Shown: positions 1 through 9,700 of the stretch, piece after piece | Position numbering within the stretch: the stretch's first letter is position 1 | Layout: each line of letters opens with the position of its first letter | Source of the DNA: Tepidimonas taiwanensis | GTDB lineage: Bacteria > Pseudomonadota > Gammaproteobacteria > Burkholderiales > Burkholderiaceae_C | Assembly: GCF_020162115.1 (NCBI RefSeq) | Contig: NZ_CP083911.1 | Span: 434,001 to 498,000 of the forward strand | Direction of reading: 5' to 3' | DNA: 64,000 nucleotides | Notes under the pieces: model-generated | Database searches by the model: none | Seen by the model: only the letters and a program-made list of their open reading frames with translations | What the model was told of the DNA's origin: nothing | Translations under genes and position numbers: made by a program

Positions 1-1297
1 GCGTGTAGCCGCGGCGGCGCAGGCCGACGATGGTGGGCATGCGCGGGTCGTCCCAGCCGCGCACGATCCCTTCGTCCACCAGTTGCTTGAGCTTGCGCTT
101 GCTGGTGACGACGTAGGTCAGGTTCAGGCGCGCGAACTCGTACTGGTGCGGCAGCTGGAAGATCTCGGCCTCGTACGCGTCGAGGCTGGCGGCCAGCAGC
201 GGCGTGAACTGGTGCGCATTCGCCTTGAGCAGCGCGAAGAACGCCGGCAGGTCGTGCAGCACGGCATCGCGGTCGTGCTCCCAGCGCTGAAACAGCGCGC
301 GCATCTGCCGCTCGGGCTCGGTGTTGGGGCCGAGCTTGTGCGCGTGGTTGTGGCAGTGCAGGGCGAACTCCTTGCCCGCTTCGACGCCCTGTTGCTCGAG
401 GCGCTCGATCAGCTGCTTGGCGCGCTCGAACTGCGGCGCGCGCAGGATGGGCACGATGCGCTCGAGCAGCCAGTCGTAGAACGGCCGCTGGTCCTCGAAC
501 TCCAGCGTGCAGATGCTGTGGGTGATATTTTCCAGCGCGTCCTCGATCGGGTGCGCGAAGGTGTACATGGGGTAGATGCACCAAGCGTTGCCGGTGTTGT
601 GGTGCGTGGCGTGCTTGATGCGGTAGATGGCCGGGTCACGCAGGTTGATGTTGGGCGAGGCCATGTCGATCTTGGCGCGCAGCACCATCGCGCCGTCCGG
701 ATGCCGGCCCGCTCGCATTTCACGAAAGCGCGCCAGGCTCTCTTCGACCGGCCGGTGGCGGAACGGGCTGTCGACGCCGGGCTCGGTGAGCGTGCCGCGG
801 TTGGCGCGCATCTGCTCAGGCGTCTGCTCGTCGACGTACGCGTGGCCGGTCTCGATCAGGTATTCGGCCGCGCGGTACATGAAGTCGAAATAGTTGCTGG
901 CGTAGTACAGGTGGCGGGTGCCGAAGGCGTCCCAGCTCCAGCCCAGCCAGCGCACCGCGTCCAGGATGGCGTCGACGTACTCCTGCTCCTCCTTCTCGGG
1001 GTTGGTGTCGTCGAAGCGCATGTGGCACACGCCCCCGTAGTCCCGCGCGAGGCCGAAGTTGATCCAGATGCTCTTGGCGTGCCCGACGTGCAGGTAACCA
1101 TTGGGCTCGGGCGGGAAACGCAGGCGCACCTTGGCCGGGTCCGGGTTGCCGCGGGCGTGGTGCGTGCCGTCACCGGGCGTGCCGGCCCAGCGGCGACCGT
1201 GCAGGCGGCCCTGCAGCAGGTCGCGTTCGATGATCTGGCGCAGAAAATGGCTGGCGGTGTGGGTCCCGCCGGGGGGCGTCGGGGCGTGTTCGCTCAT
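1..1297 (-). CDS. glnS: Glutaminyl-tRNA synthetase (5' part, runs off the window)
   Basis: Charges tRNA-Gln with glutamine in the cytoplasm (class I synthetase). The first 432 residues are present; the C-terminal part, including the KMSKS-type loop and anticodon-binding barrels, lies to the left of base 1. Visible family signatures are RFPPEPNGYLHVGHAKS (HIGH motif), RFDDTNP, GTLTEPG, LRAKIDMASPN, THSICTLEFEDQRPFYDW and WDDPRMPTIVGLRRRGYT. The start at 1297 (ATG) gives the expected short N-terminal helix (FLRQIIERDL). Oddity: about 100 extra residues lie between the FYDWLLERI segment (residue 273 on) and HQYEFARLNL (residue 384 on). E. coli GlnRS has only a short loop there. The reading frame is continuous through the insertion. 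It is transcribed divergently from the small gene at 1512. Confidence 0.95.
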   Translation of the reverse strand, partial: MSEHAPTPPGGTHTASHFLRQIIERDLLQGRLHGRRWAGTPGDGTHHARGNPDPAKVRLRFPPEPNGYLHVGHAKSIWINFGLARDYGGVCHMRFDDTNPEKEEQEYVDAILDAVRWLGWSWDAFGTRHLYYASNYFDFMYRAAEYLIETGHAYVDEQTPEQMRANRGTLTEPGVDSPFRHRPVEESLARFREMRAGRHPDGAMVLRAKIDMASPNINLRDPAIYRIKHATHHNTGNAWCIYPMYTFAHPIEDALENITHSICTLEFEDQRPFYDWLLERIVPILRAPQFERAKQLIERLEQQGVEAGKEFALHCHNHAHKLGPNTEPERQMRALFQRWEHDRDAVLHDLPAFFALLKANAHQFTPLLAASLDAYEAEIFQLPHQYEFARLNLTYVVTSKRKLKQLVDEGIVRGWDDPRMPTIVGLRRRGYT

Positions 1298-1511
1298 GGC
1301 GCCGATTGTAGGGCGCGCCCCTGTCCAACCCTGCCCGCGATGGCCGGTGGCGGCCCGCGGGCCGATCGCCCGATGCGCCGGGTTGCCTGCGGTGGCGACG
1401 GGGGAGCGCCTGGTTACGACTGCTTACAGCCGTCACAAGCCGGCAACCGCCCGCGCGTGCGGCGCGTGGTTCAATGCGGCGGTATTGGATTCCCGTCGAA
1501 GGAGGCTTTCC

Positions 1512-1901
1512 ATGCTGCATTCATCGCCCCGCTCCCGGACACCCGCGATCCGCTCCGCTGCTGCGGCGTTGGCGTCGCTGGCGCTGGCCGGCGTGGCGCA
1601 CGCGACGGACGTGTTCTGGTCCGTCGGCGTGCACCAGCCGGGCGTGAGCGTGCGCATCGGCAACACGGTGCCGGTGGTGGTGATGCCGGCCCCGCGCGTC
1701 GTGGTGGCGCCGGCGCCGGTGTACGTGGCGCCGCCGGCCGTGATCGTCGCGCCGCCGTACGGTGTCGCGTACGGCGTGTACGGCCCGCCAGGCCACCGCC
1801 ACCACGCCCACAAGCACCGCTGGCACCATCACGGCGGCTGGCACGCGCACGGCTGGCGTGACGACGGCCACCGTGGCGACCGCTGGCGCGACGGGCGCTG
1901 A
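1512..1901 (+). CDS. Secreted histidine-rich small protein, function unknown
   Basis: A 129-residue protein I cannot assign to a function. The start at 1512 has a strong ribosome binding site (AAGGAGG at about 1498-1504). Residues 1-32 look like a signal peptide: basic N-region, the hydrophobic core SAAAALASLALAGV, and a likely AHA-type cleavage site. The mature part has a Val/Pro/Ala-rich middle (repeats of the kind APAPVYVAPPAV) and a C-terminal tail with many His, Arg and Gly residues, including HRHHAHKH and WHHHGGWHAHGW. That composition suggests a periplasmic or envelope-associated protein that may bind divalent metal, but this is inference. It stands alone between the divergent glnS and uppP. 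Confidence 0.7.
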   Translation: MLHSSPRSRTPAIRSAAAALASLALAGVAHATDVFWSVGVHQPGVSVRIGNTVPVVVMPAPRVVVAPAPVYVAPPAVIVAPPYGVAYGVYGPPGHRHHAHKHRWHHHGGWHAHGWRDDGHRGDRWRDGR

Positions 1902-2100
1902 AAGGGGCACCGCGGCCGCGGGGCGGCTGGGGAGGAGGGAACACCGCCGCGGCCCCGCGGTCCGTGTGCGTGGTGACGTGATCCTTCAGTGCCTCCTGTA
2001 CCCCGAAGACCTCGGCTGCGCCCCGCCGGCGCGGTGACGCGATGCCGCGCCGGCCCGGGCAGCGGCTACACTCGCACCTTTGCCGCCAGACGCGCCACGC

Positions 2101-2931
2101 ATGGATGTCACACTGTTGCTGAAGGCTGCCCTGCTCGGGGTGGTCGAGGGGCTGACCGAGTTTCTGCCGGTTTCCTCCACCGGTCACCTGATCCTGGCCG
2201 CGACCCTGTTGGGGTTGCACGGCGAGACGATCAAGGTGTTCGAGGTCGTGATCCAGACCGGGGCGATCCTGGCGATCGTGGGTCTGTACTGGCAGCGGTT
2301 GATCGGCACGCTCAAGGGCCTGCCGCGCGAGCCGGCGGCGCAGCGCTTCACCGCGCACGTGCTGCTGGGCTTTGCGCCGGCGGCGGTGGCGGGCTTTTTG
2401 TTTATCGGGCCGATCAAGGCGCTGCTGTTCAACGCATGGGTCGTGGCCGCCGGCTTCATCGTCGGCGGCGTCCTGATGCTGTGGGTGGAGGCCTGGCGGG
2501 CGCGCCGGGGTGCGCCGCGCGTGGCCGACGTGGAGCACCTGACGTGGCGCGACGCGCTGGGCGTGGGCCTGATCCAGTGCGCGGCGCTGGTGCCGGGGGT
2601 GAGCCGCTCCGGTGCGACGATCATCGGCGGCATGGCGCTGGGGCTGTCGCGCCGCGCGGCCACCGAGTTCAGTTTTTTTCTGGCGATTCCGATGCTGTTC
2701 GGTGCCGCCGCGTACGACCTGTACAAGCACCGCGCGCTGCTCGCGGCCACCGACGTGCCGCTGTTCGCGGTGGGGTTGGTCACGTCGTTCGTTGCGGCGT
2801 GGGTGTGTGTCAAGTGGCTGCTGCGCTACGTCGCGACGCACACGTTCGTGCCGTTTGCGTGGTATCGCATTGCGTTCGGCGGGCTGGTGCTCCTGAGCGG
2901 GGCGTTGGGCTGGGTGCAGTGGACGCCGTGA
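2101..2931 (+). CDS. uppP: Undecaprenyl-diphosphatase UppP (BacA)
   Basis: Integral membrane phosphatase that recycles undecaprenyl diphosphate to the monophosphate carrier used for peptidoglycan and O-antigen; overexpression gives bacitracin resistance. The 276 residues match the family length (about 273). The two catalytic motifs are present: GLTEFLPVSSTGHL near the N-terminus and GVSRSGATIIGGM in the middle. The rest is a series of hydrophobic helices. ATG 2101 is chosen because the protein then opens MDVTLLLKAALLGVVEG, as in relatives; a TTG 21 bases upstream is in frame but unnecessary. It converges with the hydrolase gene ending at 3027. Confidence 0.95.
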   Translation: MDVTLLLKAALLGVVEGLTEFLPVSSTGHLILAATLLGLHGETIKVFEVVIQTGAILAIVGLYWQRLIGTLKGLPREPAAQRFTAHVLLGFAPAAVAGFLFIGPIKALLFNAWVVAAGFIVGGVLMLWVEAWRARRGAPRVADVEHLTWRDALGVGLIQCAALVPGVSRSGATIIGGMALGLSRRAATEFSFFLAIPMLFGAAAYDLYKHRALLAATDVPLFAVGLVTSFVAAWVCVKWLLRYVATHTFVPFAWYRIAFGGLVLLSGALGWVQWTP

Positions 2932-3026
2932 TGCCAGCCACCGCGCGACGGTGATCGTCCCGGCCGGTCGGGTGTGCGGGCGCCGAGCGCGTGCTACCCC
3001 GGCTCCGTGCTCAGTTCCCGGGCCGC

Positions 3027-3890
3027 TCAGGGGCGTGGCACGAAGTGCCGCAGCGCGCGGTCGATGGCGTTGGCGGTCTCCTCGGGGCGCTCCATCGGGA
3101 ACAGGTGCGTGCCGTCGATAAACTGCAGCCGTGGGGACGGCTCACGCCCGCAGAGTTTGTGCGTCATCGTCAGGCCGACGCGGCGCATCTCCTCGGACTG
3201 CGTGCCGCCGACGAACGCGACCGGGCACTGCAGCGGGTGCCGGCGCAGGAAGCGGTCGAGGTGGTGTGGCAGCGTGTTGTAGATCGCGGTCTCGATGTCG
3301 CGGTCGAAGGTCAGCACGCGCTGCACCCCCTCGGGCGTGACGACGTCGTGCGTGCCGTGGGCGATGTAGTCGGCGAGCACACGCGGGTCCCAGCGGGCGA
3401 ACGCCCGCTTGTGGCGGAAATGCTCCAGCGCTTCGGCGGCGCTGGCCCAGCGGTTGCGGCGCTTGCGGCTGATCTGGCCGGGCGAGACGGCGCCGATCAA
3501 GCGCGTGTGTTTCGCGGCGGCCAGCGCCCGTGCCTTCCAGCCCCCCAGCACGGGCGAGTCGAGCATCACCACACCGCGCACCGGCTGGCCGGCGAGCACC
3601 GGGTGGCGCGCCGCGCACATGAGGCTCAGGAACCCGCCGAGCGAATGGCCGACGAGAAAAAGCGGTGTGTCCTCGGGGCCGACGTGCGAGGAGACGAAAT
3701 CGGCGAGCTGCTGCACCAGGTGCGGCCAATTGCTGGTGACCGGGTAGCGCGGGTCGTGGCCGAACTTGTCCACGCCGATGACCCGGTAGCCGGCCCCGCG
3801 CAACGCGTCGAGGAGGACACCGTAGGTGCCCAACGGAAAGCTGTTGCCGTGCGAAAAGACGATGCACGGTTGGGTGGAAGATGTGCGCAT
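3027..3890 (-). CDS. Alpha/beta-fold hydrolase
   Basis: A 287-residue cytoplasmic alpha/beta hydrolase of unknown substrate. Visible features are the oxyanion-region motif FSHGNSFP (residues 12-19), the nucleophile elbow GHSLGG with Ser83, and a late DGTHLFPMERP segment with the probable catalytic His262. There is no signal peptide. The HGNSFP start resembles the esterase/lipase branch of the superfamily. It starts only 4 bases after the stop of the Anbu peptidase gene, so the two are very probably co-transcribed, which might hint at a shared process; nothing in the sequence identifies the substrate. Confidence 0.85.
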   Translation of the reverse strand: MRTSSTQPCIVFSHGNSFPLGTYGVLLDALRGAGYRVIGVDKFGHDPRYPVTSNWPHLVQQLADFVSSHVGPEDTPLFLVGHSLGGFLSLMCAARHPVLAGQPVRGVVMLDSPVLGGWKARALAAAKHTRLIGAVSPGQISRKRRNRWASAAEALEHFRHKRAFARWDPRVLADYIAHGTHDVVTPEGVQRVLTFDRDIETAIYNTLPHHLDRFLRRHPLQCPVAFVGGTQSEEMRRVGLTMTHKLCGREPSPRLQFIDGTHLFPMERPEETANAIDRALRHFVPRP

Positions 3891-3894
3891 CGGT

Positions 3895-4713
3895 TCAGAT
3901 CAGGCGGTCACGCGGGTGGGTGATCTTGCGCAGCGCCCGGTGTCGGGGGCTGGGTGCCGCGAGTTCACCGGCGATGCTCCACTCCGGCGCGGGGAGCTGG
4001 TCGAACGCTTCGCGCAGCTTGGCACTCCAGGCGCCGCGCAACGCGTGGAAATACGCGTTGTGCTCGTCGATGCACACCACCTGGTCGCTGCTGAAGCGGT
4101 CCACCTCGTAAACCGCGAGATCCAGCGGCAGCCCGACCGACAGGTTGGACTTCAGCGTCGAGTCCATCGAGATCAGCAGGCATTTGGTGGCCTCGGCCAG
4201 CGGCGTCTCCGGTGTAAGCAAGCGGTCGAGCACGGGCTTGCCGTACTTGCTCTCGCCGATCTGAAAAAACGGCGTCTCGGCGGTCGCCTCGATGAAGTTG
4301 CCGGGCGAATAGACCTGAAAGAGCCGCATGCCCTCGCCGCGGATCTGTCCGCCGAAGATGAGGCTGGCGTTGAATTCGATGCCGGAGCGGCGCAGCGCCT
4401 CGCCGTCGCGCTCGTAGACGTGGCGCACGGCCGAGCCGAGCACACGCGCGGCGTCGAACATGCTGCGCGCGTTCCAGATCGTGATCGGTTCGCCGCCCTC
4501 GGGGTCGTGCAGTTGCTCGGTCTGCAGCAGCTCGCGGATCGACTGCGAGATGCTCAGGTTGCCCGCCGACAGCAGCACCATGAAGCGGTCGCCCGGGTTC
4601 TCGTAGACGATCATCTTGCGGAAGGTGCTGATCTGGTCGATCCCGGCGTGGGTGCGCGAGTCCGACAGAAAGACCATGCCGGCCTGGAGTTTGACGGCGA
4701 CGCAGTAAGTCAT
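3895..4713 (-). CDS. Anbu-type proteasome-like peptidase
   Basis: A 272-residue protein of the Anbu (ancestral beta-subunit) family, related to 20S proteasome beta subunits and HslV. It opens MTYCVAVKLQAGMVFLSDSR, so removal of Met1 would expose Thr2 as the N-terminal nucleophile. This also fixes the start at 4713. Other family blocks are STFRKM, LLSAGNL, FNASLIFGGQI, IGESKYGKPVLDR and CLLISMDSTLKSNLSVGLPLDL. Anbu proteins form open helical or washer-like assemblies with weak or undefined peptidase activity. In many genomes they sit beside an alpha-E (DUF403) protein, an ATP-grasp protein and a transglutaminase. None of these is here: the neighbours are recD, 44 bases upstream, and an alpha/beta hydrolase, 4 bases downstream. 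Confidence 0.88.
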   Translation of the reverse strand: MTYCVAVKLQAGMVFLSDSRTHAGIDQISTFRKMIVYENPGDRFMVLLSAGNLSISQSIRELLQTEQLHDPEGGEPITIWNARSMFDAARVLGSAVRHVYERDGEALRRSGIEFNASLIFGGQIRGEGMRLFQVYSPGNFIEATAETPFFQIGESKYGKPVLDRLLTPETPLAEATKCLLISMDSTLKSNLSVGLPLDLAVYEVDRFSSDQVVCIDEHNAYFHALRGAWSAKLREAFDQLPAPEWSIAGELAAPSPRHRALRKITHPRDRLI

Positions 4714-4757
4714 GGGCTGTGTAGCGGGCGAACGGTCGTTCGACGGGTGCGGGGCTG

Positions 4758-6740
4758 CTATGGTAACGCGGCGCGCAGCGCTTCGGCCAGGGCGCTGTCG
4801 CGCCGCGTCGGGCGCGCGACGGCTGCCGTCAGGCTGGCCGTTCCCCCGGGCAGCAGCAGCGTCAGCCGCTGCCGCGCGCGCGTGATGCCGGTATAGAGCA
4901 GCTCGCGTGTCAGCACCGGGGTGTCCGTCTCCGGCGGCAGCGCGAGCAGCACATGGTCGAACTCCGACCCTTGGGATTTGTGCACCGTCAGCGCAAACGC
5001 CGTCTCCACCGCCGGCAGCTCGCTCGGCAGCGCCCAGCGCACACCGCCGGGCTGGTCGGGCGCGCTGAAGGCCACGCGCCAGCGCGGTGCGCCGCCGTGC
5101 CCGTCCGGCAGCGGCAGCAGCAGCCCCAGGTCGCCGTTCATGACGCCGATCGCGGGGGCGTTGCGCGTCACCAGCAGCGGCCGGCCGGGGTAGAAGCCGT
5201 CGGGCCGCGTCAGCGCGGCGGGGCCCAAGCCCGCCTCGGCGCACAGCAGCCGGATCAGCCGCGTGTTGAGCCCCTCTACCCCCCACGGCCCCCGCCGCAG
5301 CGCGCACAGCACCTGCGCGCGGGTGTGCTGCGCCAGCGCCTCGGCCGCCCACGCGGCCACGGCGTCCGGATCGGCCCCGGCCGGGCCGCGCCGGATGTGC
5401 GCCAGCAGCGCCCGCCACGTGTCGAGCAGGGGCGCCCACGCCTGCGGGGCGAGCGGGCCCGCCGCGGGTGTCGTCACGAGGGTAACATCGGCGAGCGGCG
5501 TTTGCGCCAGCCGCTCGACGGCCGCTGTGTCGCCCGCGTTGACGGCCCGCGCCCACTGGCCGATGCCGCTGTCGGCGCCAAAACGGTGGCTGTGGCGCAG
5601 CATCACGACGCCCTGGTCCAGCGCGTCGCCATCGGGGTGGTGCGGGCCGCTCGCCGGGCGCTGGCCGGTGGCGGCGTGCAGCCAGTCGGCGACGTCCGCG
5701 CGGTAGCGCCCCTCGTGCGCGCGCTCGCACAGTTGCGCGAGCACCGCGCCGGCCTCGACGGAGGCGAGCTGGTCGCGGTCGCCGATCAGCACGAGCCGCG
5801 TGTGGGCGGGCAGCGCCTGCAGCGTCTCGTCGAGCAGTTCGAGATCGACCATCGACGCCTCGTCGATGACGAGTGCGTCCAGCCACAGCGGGTGCTGTGC
5901 ATCGTGGCGGGCACCACTGCCATCCGCGTACCGGCCGATCCAACGGTGCAGCGTCTGGCCCTGCAGCGGTAGGTGCGCGCGCAGCGTCGAGCGCGCCGGC
6001 GCGGGCAGGGGCAGCGCGTCCCACGGCAGCCGGGCCACCGCGCCGGCGATCGACTGCGCGAGCCGCGCCGCCGCTTTGCCGGTGGGGGCGGCCAGCGCGA
6101 TGCGCAGCGGGTCGCCGCCCTGTTGCAGCGCCAGCCCCTGCAGCAGCGTGAGCAGCCGCACGACGGTGGTGGTCTTGCCGGTGCCGGGGCCGCCGGTCAG
6201 CACGAAGACGCCCGAGCGGGCCGCCAGCGCACAGGCGAGGCGCTGCCAGTCGGGATCGGGCGTGGGGCCCGGCGCGCCGCCGTCCGCCGGGCCGAAAAGC
6301 GCGTCGATCCACGGGCGCAGGACCGCGGCGTCGGGCACGGGCGGCGCGTCGCGCAAGCGCGCGGCCAGCGCCGCGGCCACCCGCTGCTCACAGCGCCAGT
6401 GCCGCCACAGCGCGAGCCGGTTGCCGTCGCGCACGACGGGGGTGGGCTGGGTGCCGTCGCCGATCCAACCGGGCGCGTCGAGCGCGTGGGGATCCTGCGC
6501 CCAGCGCTGCGCCACCCAGCGCGCGCACGGGGCGTATCCCCCCACCGGCGGCTCGTCCACCCGCCACGCGGTGTGGCCGTCGCCGACGGCGCGGCTCAGG
6601 CACGCGGTGGCGAGCAGCGCGCCGAGCGGCGCGTGCGGGCAGCGCGCGCGGCCGAAGCGGGCGAAAGCCGCGTCCACCGGGCGCAGCTCACCGCATTGCA
6701 CGCCCTTTTCCAGCCAAACCTCCAGCGCGTCGTTGGTCAT
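4758..6740 (-). CDS. recD: RecBCD exonuclease V, alpha subunit RecD
   Basis: The 5'-3' superfamily 1B helicase subunit of the RecBCD end-resection complex. The 660 residues are slightly longer than E. coli RecD (608). Walker A is LTGGPGTGKTTT (residues 181-192), Walker B is IDEASMVDLELLD, motif III is GDRDQLASVEAGAVL, and the late motif is VHKSQGSEFDHVLLALP. The start ATG at 6740 overlaps the recB stop by four bases (ATGA), so translation is probably coupled. The order recC-recB-recD is kept, unlike E. coli, where ptrA lies between recC and recB. Confidence 0.95.
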   Translation of the reverse strand: MTNDALEVWLEKGVQCGELRPVDAAFARFGRARCPHAPLGALLATACLSRAVGDGHTAWRVDEPPVGGYAPCARWVAQRWAQDPHALDAPGWIGDGTQPTPVVRDGNRLALWRHWRCEQRVAAALAARLRDAPPVPDAAVLRPWIDALFGPADGGAPGPTPDPDWQRLACALAARSGVFVLTGGPGTGKTTTVVRLLTLLQGLALQQGGDPLRIALAAPTGKAAARLAQSIAGAVARLPWDALPLPAPARSTLRAHLPLQGQTLHRWIGRYADGSGARHDAQHPLWLDALVIDEASMVDLELLDETLQALPAHTRLVLIGDRDQLASVEAGAVLAQLCERAHEGRYRADVADWLHAATGQRPASGPHHPDGDALDQGVVMLRHSHRFGADSGIGQWARAVNAGDTAAVERLAQTPLADVTLVTTPAAGPLAPQAWAPLLDTWRALLAHIRRGPAGADPDAVAAWAAEALAQHTRAQVLCALRRGPWGVEGLNTRLIRLLCAEAGLGPAALTRPDGFYPGRPLLVTRNAPAIGVMNGDLGLLLPLPDGHGGAPRWRVAFSAPDQPGGVRWALPSELPAVETAFALTVHKSQGSEFDHVLLALPPETDTPVLTRELLYTGITRARQRLTLLLPGGTASLTAAVARPTRRDSALAEALRAALP

Positions 6741-9700
6741 ACCCGTTGCTCCTCGGCCACGGCGGACACGGACGACCCGGCGAGCGCGGCGTCGAGCCGC
6801 TCGATCAGCGCCACCGGGGCCGGCAGCGCCAGCACGCCGCGCGTCGGGCTGGCGACGCCACGCCAGAAGCCCAGCAGCAGCGCGCCCAGGTGCGCGTGCG
6901 GCCGATAGCCCGGCAGCCGCTGGCGCAGCAGCCGGTGCAGCGCTACCAGGTAGAGCACGCCCTGCACGTCGTAGCGGTGCGCGAGCAGCGCGCGCTGCAG
7001 CGCATCCGCGTGGTAGTCCGCATCCCCCGGTCCCAGCGCGTTGGATTTGTGATCGAGCACGTGGTAACGCCCCCCGTGTTCGAACACGAGGTCGATGTAG
7101 CCCTTGAGCATGCCGTGCAGCATCGTGGGCCGCAGCGGTGGGCGCGGCACGCCCGGCGCGATCGCGTCGCATACCCAGGCGTCCAGCGTGCGGCTGTCCA
7201 GCGCCGCGCTACTGAGCCAGAACTCCCACTCGGGCTGGACCACCGTCAGGCGGGCGAGGGTGATTGCGGCCGACGGTGCTTCTCGGGCGACGGTGCCGTT
7301 CGCGGCCAGCGGCAGCGGGGCATCGCCAATCGCCTGCACCCACGTCGCGAGGTCGGTGGCGTCGGCCCCGAGGCGGGCCGAGGCCCAGCCCTGTTCGGTG
7401 AGCGCCCGTTGCGCCACGGCCTGCAACGCGTCTGCGCTGGTCGGCCAGCCCGTGCGCGCGCACGTCTCGAGCACCGCGTGTAGCGCGGTGCCCGTGGCCG
7501 GTCCCCGCGGGAAGTGGTGCCACGCGGCGGTCGCCGTGCTCACGGTCAGCGTCGCGACGACGTCCGCACCGGTCTCGCTGCTGTCGGTGGTCACGGCATC
7601 CTCGGTCCACTGGTCGTCGCGCGCGCTGTCCGGCAGTTCGGGGGCACCGGCGGGGGCTTCCGGGTCGGCCGGTGCCTCCTCCTTCGCCAGGAGCGCGGAG
7701 TAACTGGCAATCCACCACGAGGGGGTGTTGCGGGGCGGCATGCGCCGCGCGTGGCCGGTGCCCGCGAGGGGCGGCGTATCGGGGGAGGATGTATCGCGCG
7801 CCGCTTCGGTGCCCGCGTGCGCCGCTGGCGCGGCGACGGCGGAGCGCGCGGTGGCACCCGTTACTCCCGCGGGCGCGGTCGCCGCAGCGGTGTCTGGGGC
7901 CAGCCGTTCGATCGCGATGGCCGGCTGGCCCTGGGCCAGGGCCTGGACCGCGGCAGCCAGCGCATCGTCTAATCCTTCTTTGGGGACGTCGGCGATGCCC
8001 AGCAGGTGACCGAGCGCGCTGACCGCCAGGTGCGGCGTCGCGGCCACGCCCACCCACACCCCGTATTCGGCGCGGGTCAGCGCGACGTAGAGGCGCCGCA
8101 CGTCCTCGGCCCAGCGCTCGGCTTCGGCGGCCGCCTGCGCGGCTTGCCAGCGCTCGCCCTCGTCGTCGAGTGTGACGTGCAGCGCGCCGTCGGCGTCGTG
8201 CCACGTCAGCAGCGTGCTGCGCGACTTTTCGACCGGCCTGGCGTGCATCGCGAACGGATACAGCACGAGCGGGTACTGCAGCCCCTTGGACTTGTGGACG
8301 GTGATGAGCCGCACGCGGTGGCGCTCGCTTTCCAGCCGCAGCACGGGGGTGCCGCTGTCGCCGCCGTCCGCAGGGGCGCCCCGCGCGGCCCGCGCGCGGG
8401 CGTGCCGCAGGTGTTGCAGCACGCGCGCCGGGTCGCGCGCCCCGCTGCCGTCCTGCGCGCCGGCTTGCTGCAGTAGTTCCGCGAGGTGCAGCAGGTTGGT
8501 CAGCGCCCGCTCGCCGCCGTTTTCCGCGTCACCGCCGCCGCGGCGCAGCCGTTGCGGAACGTCGAAGTCGTGCAGCAGCGCGCGCACCGCGGGCAGCACC
8601 CCGTGGCGGTGCCACAGCATGTGGTAGCGCCCGAAGCGCGCGAGCGCCTCCTCCCACCGGGTGTCGTCGTGCAGCCACGCCTCCAGCTCCTCGGCGGTGA
8701 GCCCGAGGCTGCGGGTGGCCAGCGCGGCGCGCACGGCGTCGCCCGCCGGCGGCTGGGCGCACGCCGCGAGCCACACCTGCAGGTCGGCTGCCTCCCCGCT
8801 GGCGTAGACCGACTGCCGCTCCGACAGGTACACGCTGCCCACGCCGCGCCGGCGCAGCGCGCGCCCGATCGCGTCGGCCTCGTGCCGGTCGTTGACGAGG
8901 ATCGCGATGTCCTGCGGCTGCACGGGGCGCCAGTCTCCCTCCCCGGGGCCGGCGAAGCCGTAGGGCCCTTCAGCGCCGCCCCGCAGCCAGCCCACCACGC
9001 GGTCGGCGCACGCCGCGGCCATCGCGTCGCGCAGTGCCTCCTGTGTCCACGCCTTGCCGTCGGGGGTCGGCAGCAGTGCCAGCGTCAGCGCCGGCGCTTC
9101 CGCGCGCGCTGGGCCAGCGCACCAGCACGCCTCCCGCCCGCGCGCGGCGACGGCGATGAACGGCACCGGGTTGTCGCCGTCGCGGCCGAAGCGAAACGCG
9201 CCGACGGGGCTGGCCTGCTCCGCACGCGCGAACAGGTGGTTGACCGCCGCCACCAGTGCGTGGCTGGAGCGGTGGTTGGTGCCGAGCCGCCACAGCGTCG
9301 CCGCGCGGGCGCGGCGCGCGCGCAGGTAGCTGTGGATATCGGCGTGGCGGAAGGCGTAGATCGACTGCTTGGGGTCGCCGATCAGGATCAGCGCCGTGTC
9401 TGGGTGCGGCGTGTCGAGCCCGTAAATGCGCTCGAGAATGCGCAGCTGCACCGGGTCGGTGTCCTGAAACTCGTCCACCAGCGCGACCGGATGGCGCGCG
9501 CGCAGCCGCTCGGCCAGCGCCGCGCCCGTGGGCCCGTCCAGCGCACCGGCCACGCGCTGCAGCAGTCCGTCGAAGTCGATCCATTGCTGCTGCGCCATCG
9601 CGTCGGCCACGCGGCGCTGAACCCACACCGCGGCGTGCCGCAGCAGGCGGCCGCGCGGCGTCGGCAGTGCCGCCAGCGCGGAGGGCAGTTGTGCCAGCGT

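Noticed and set aside
1916..1962. GC-rich inverted repeat (CCGCGGGGC / GCCCCGCGG) between the His-rich gene and uppP, considered as a terminator
   Set aside because: The loop is about 27 bases and no T tract follows; such repeats arise easily in this composition.
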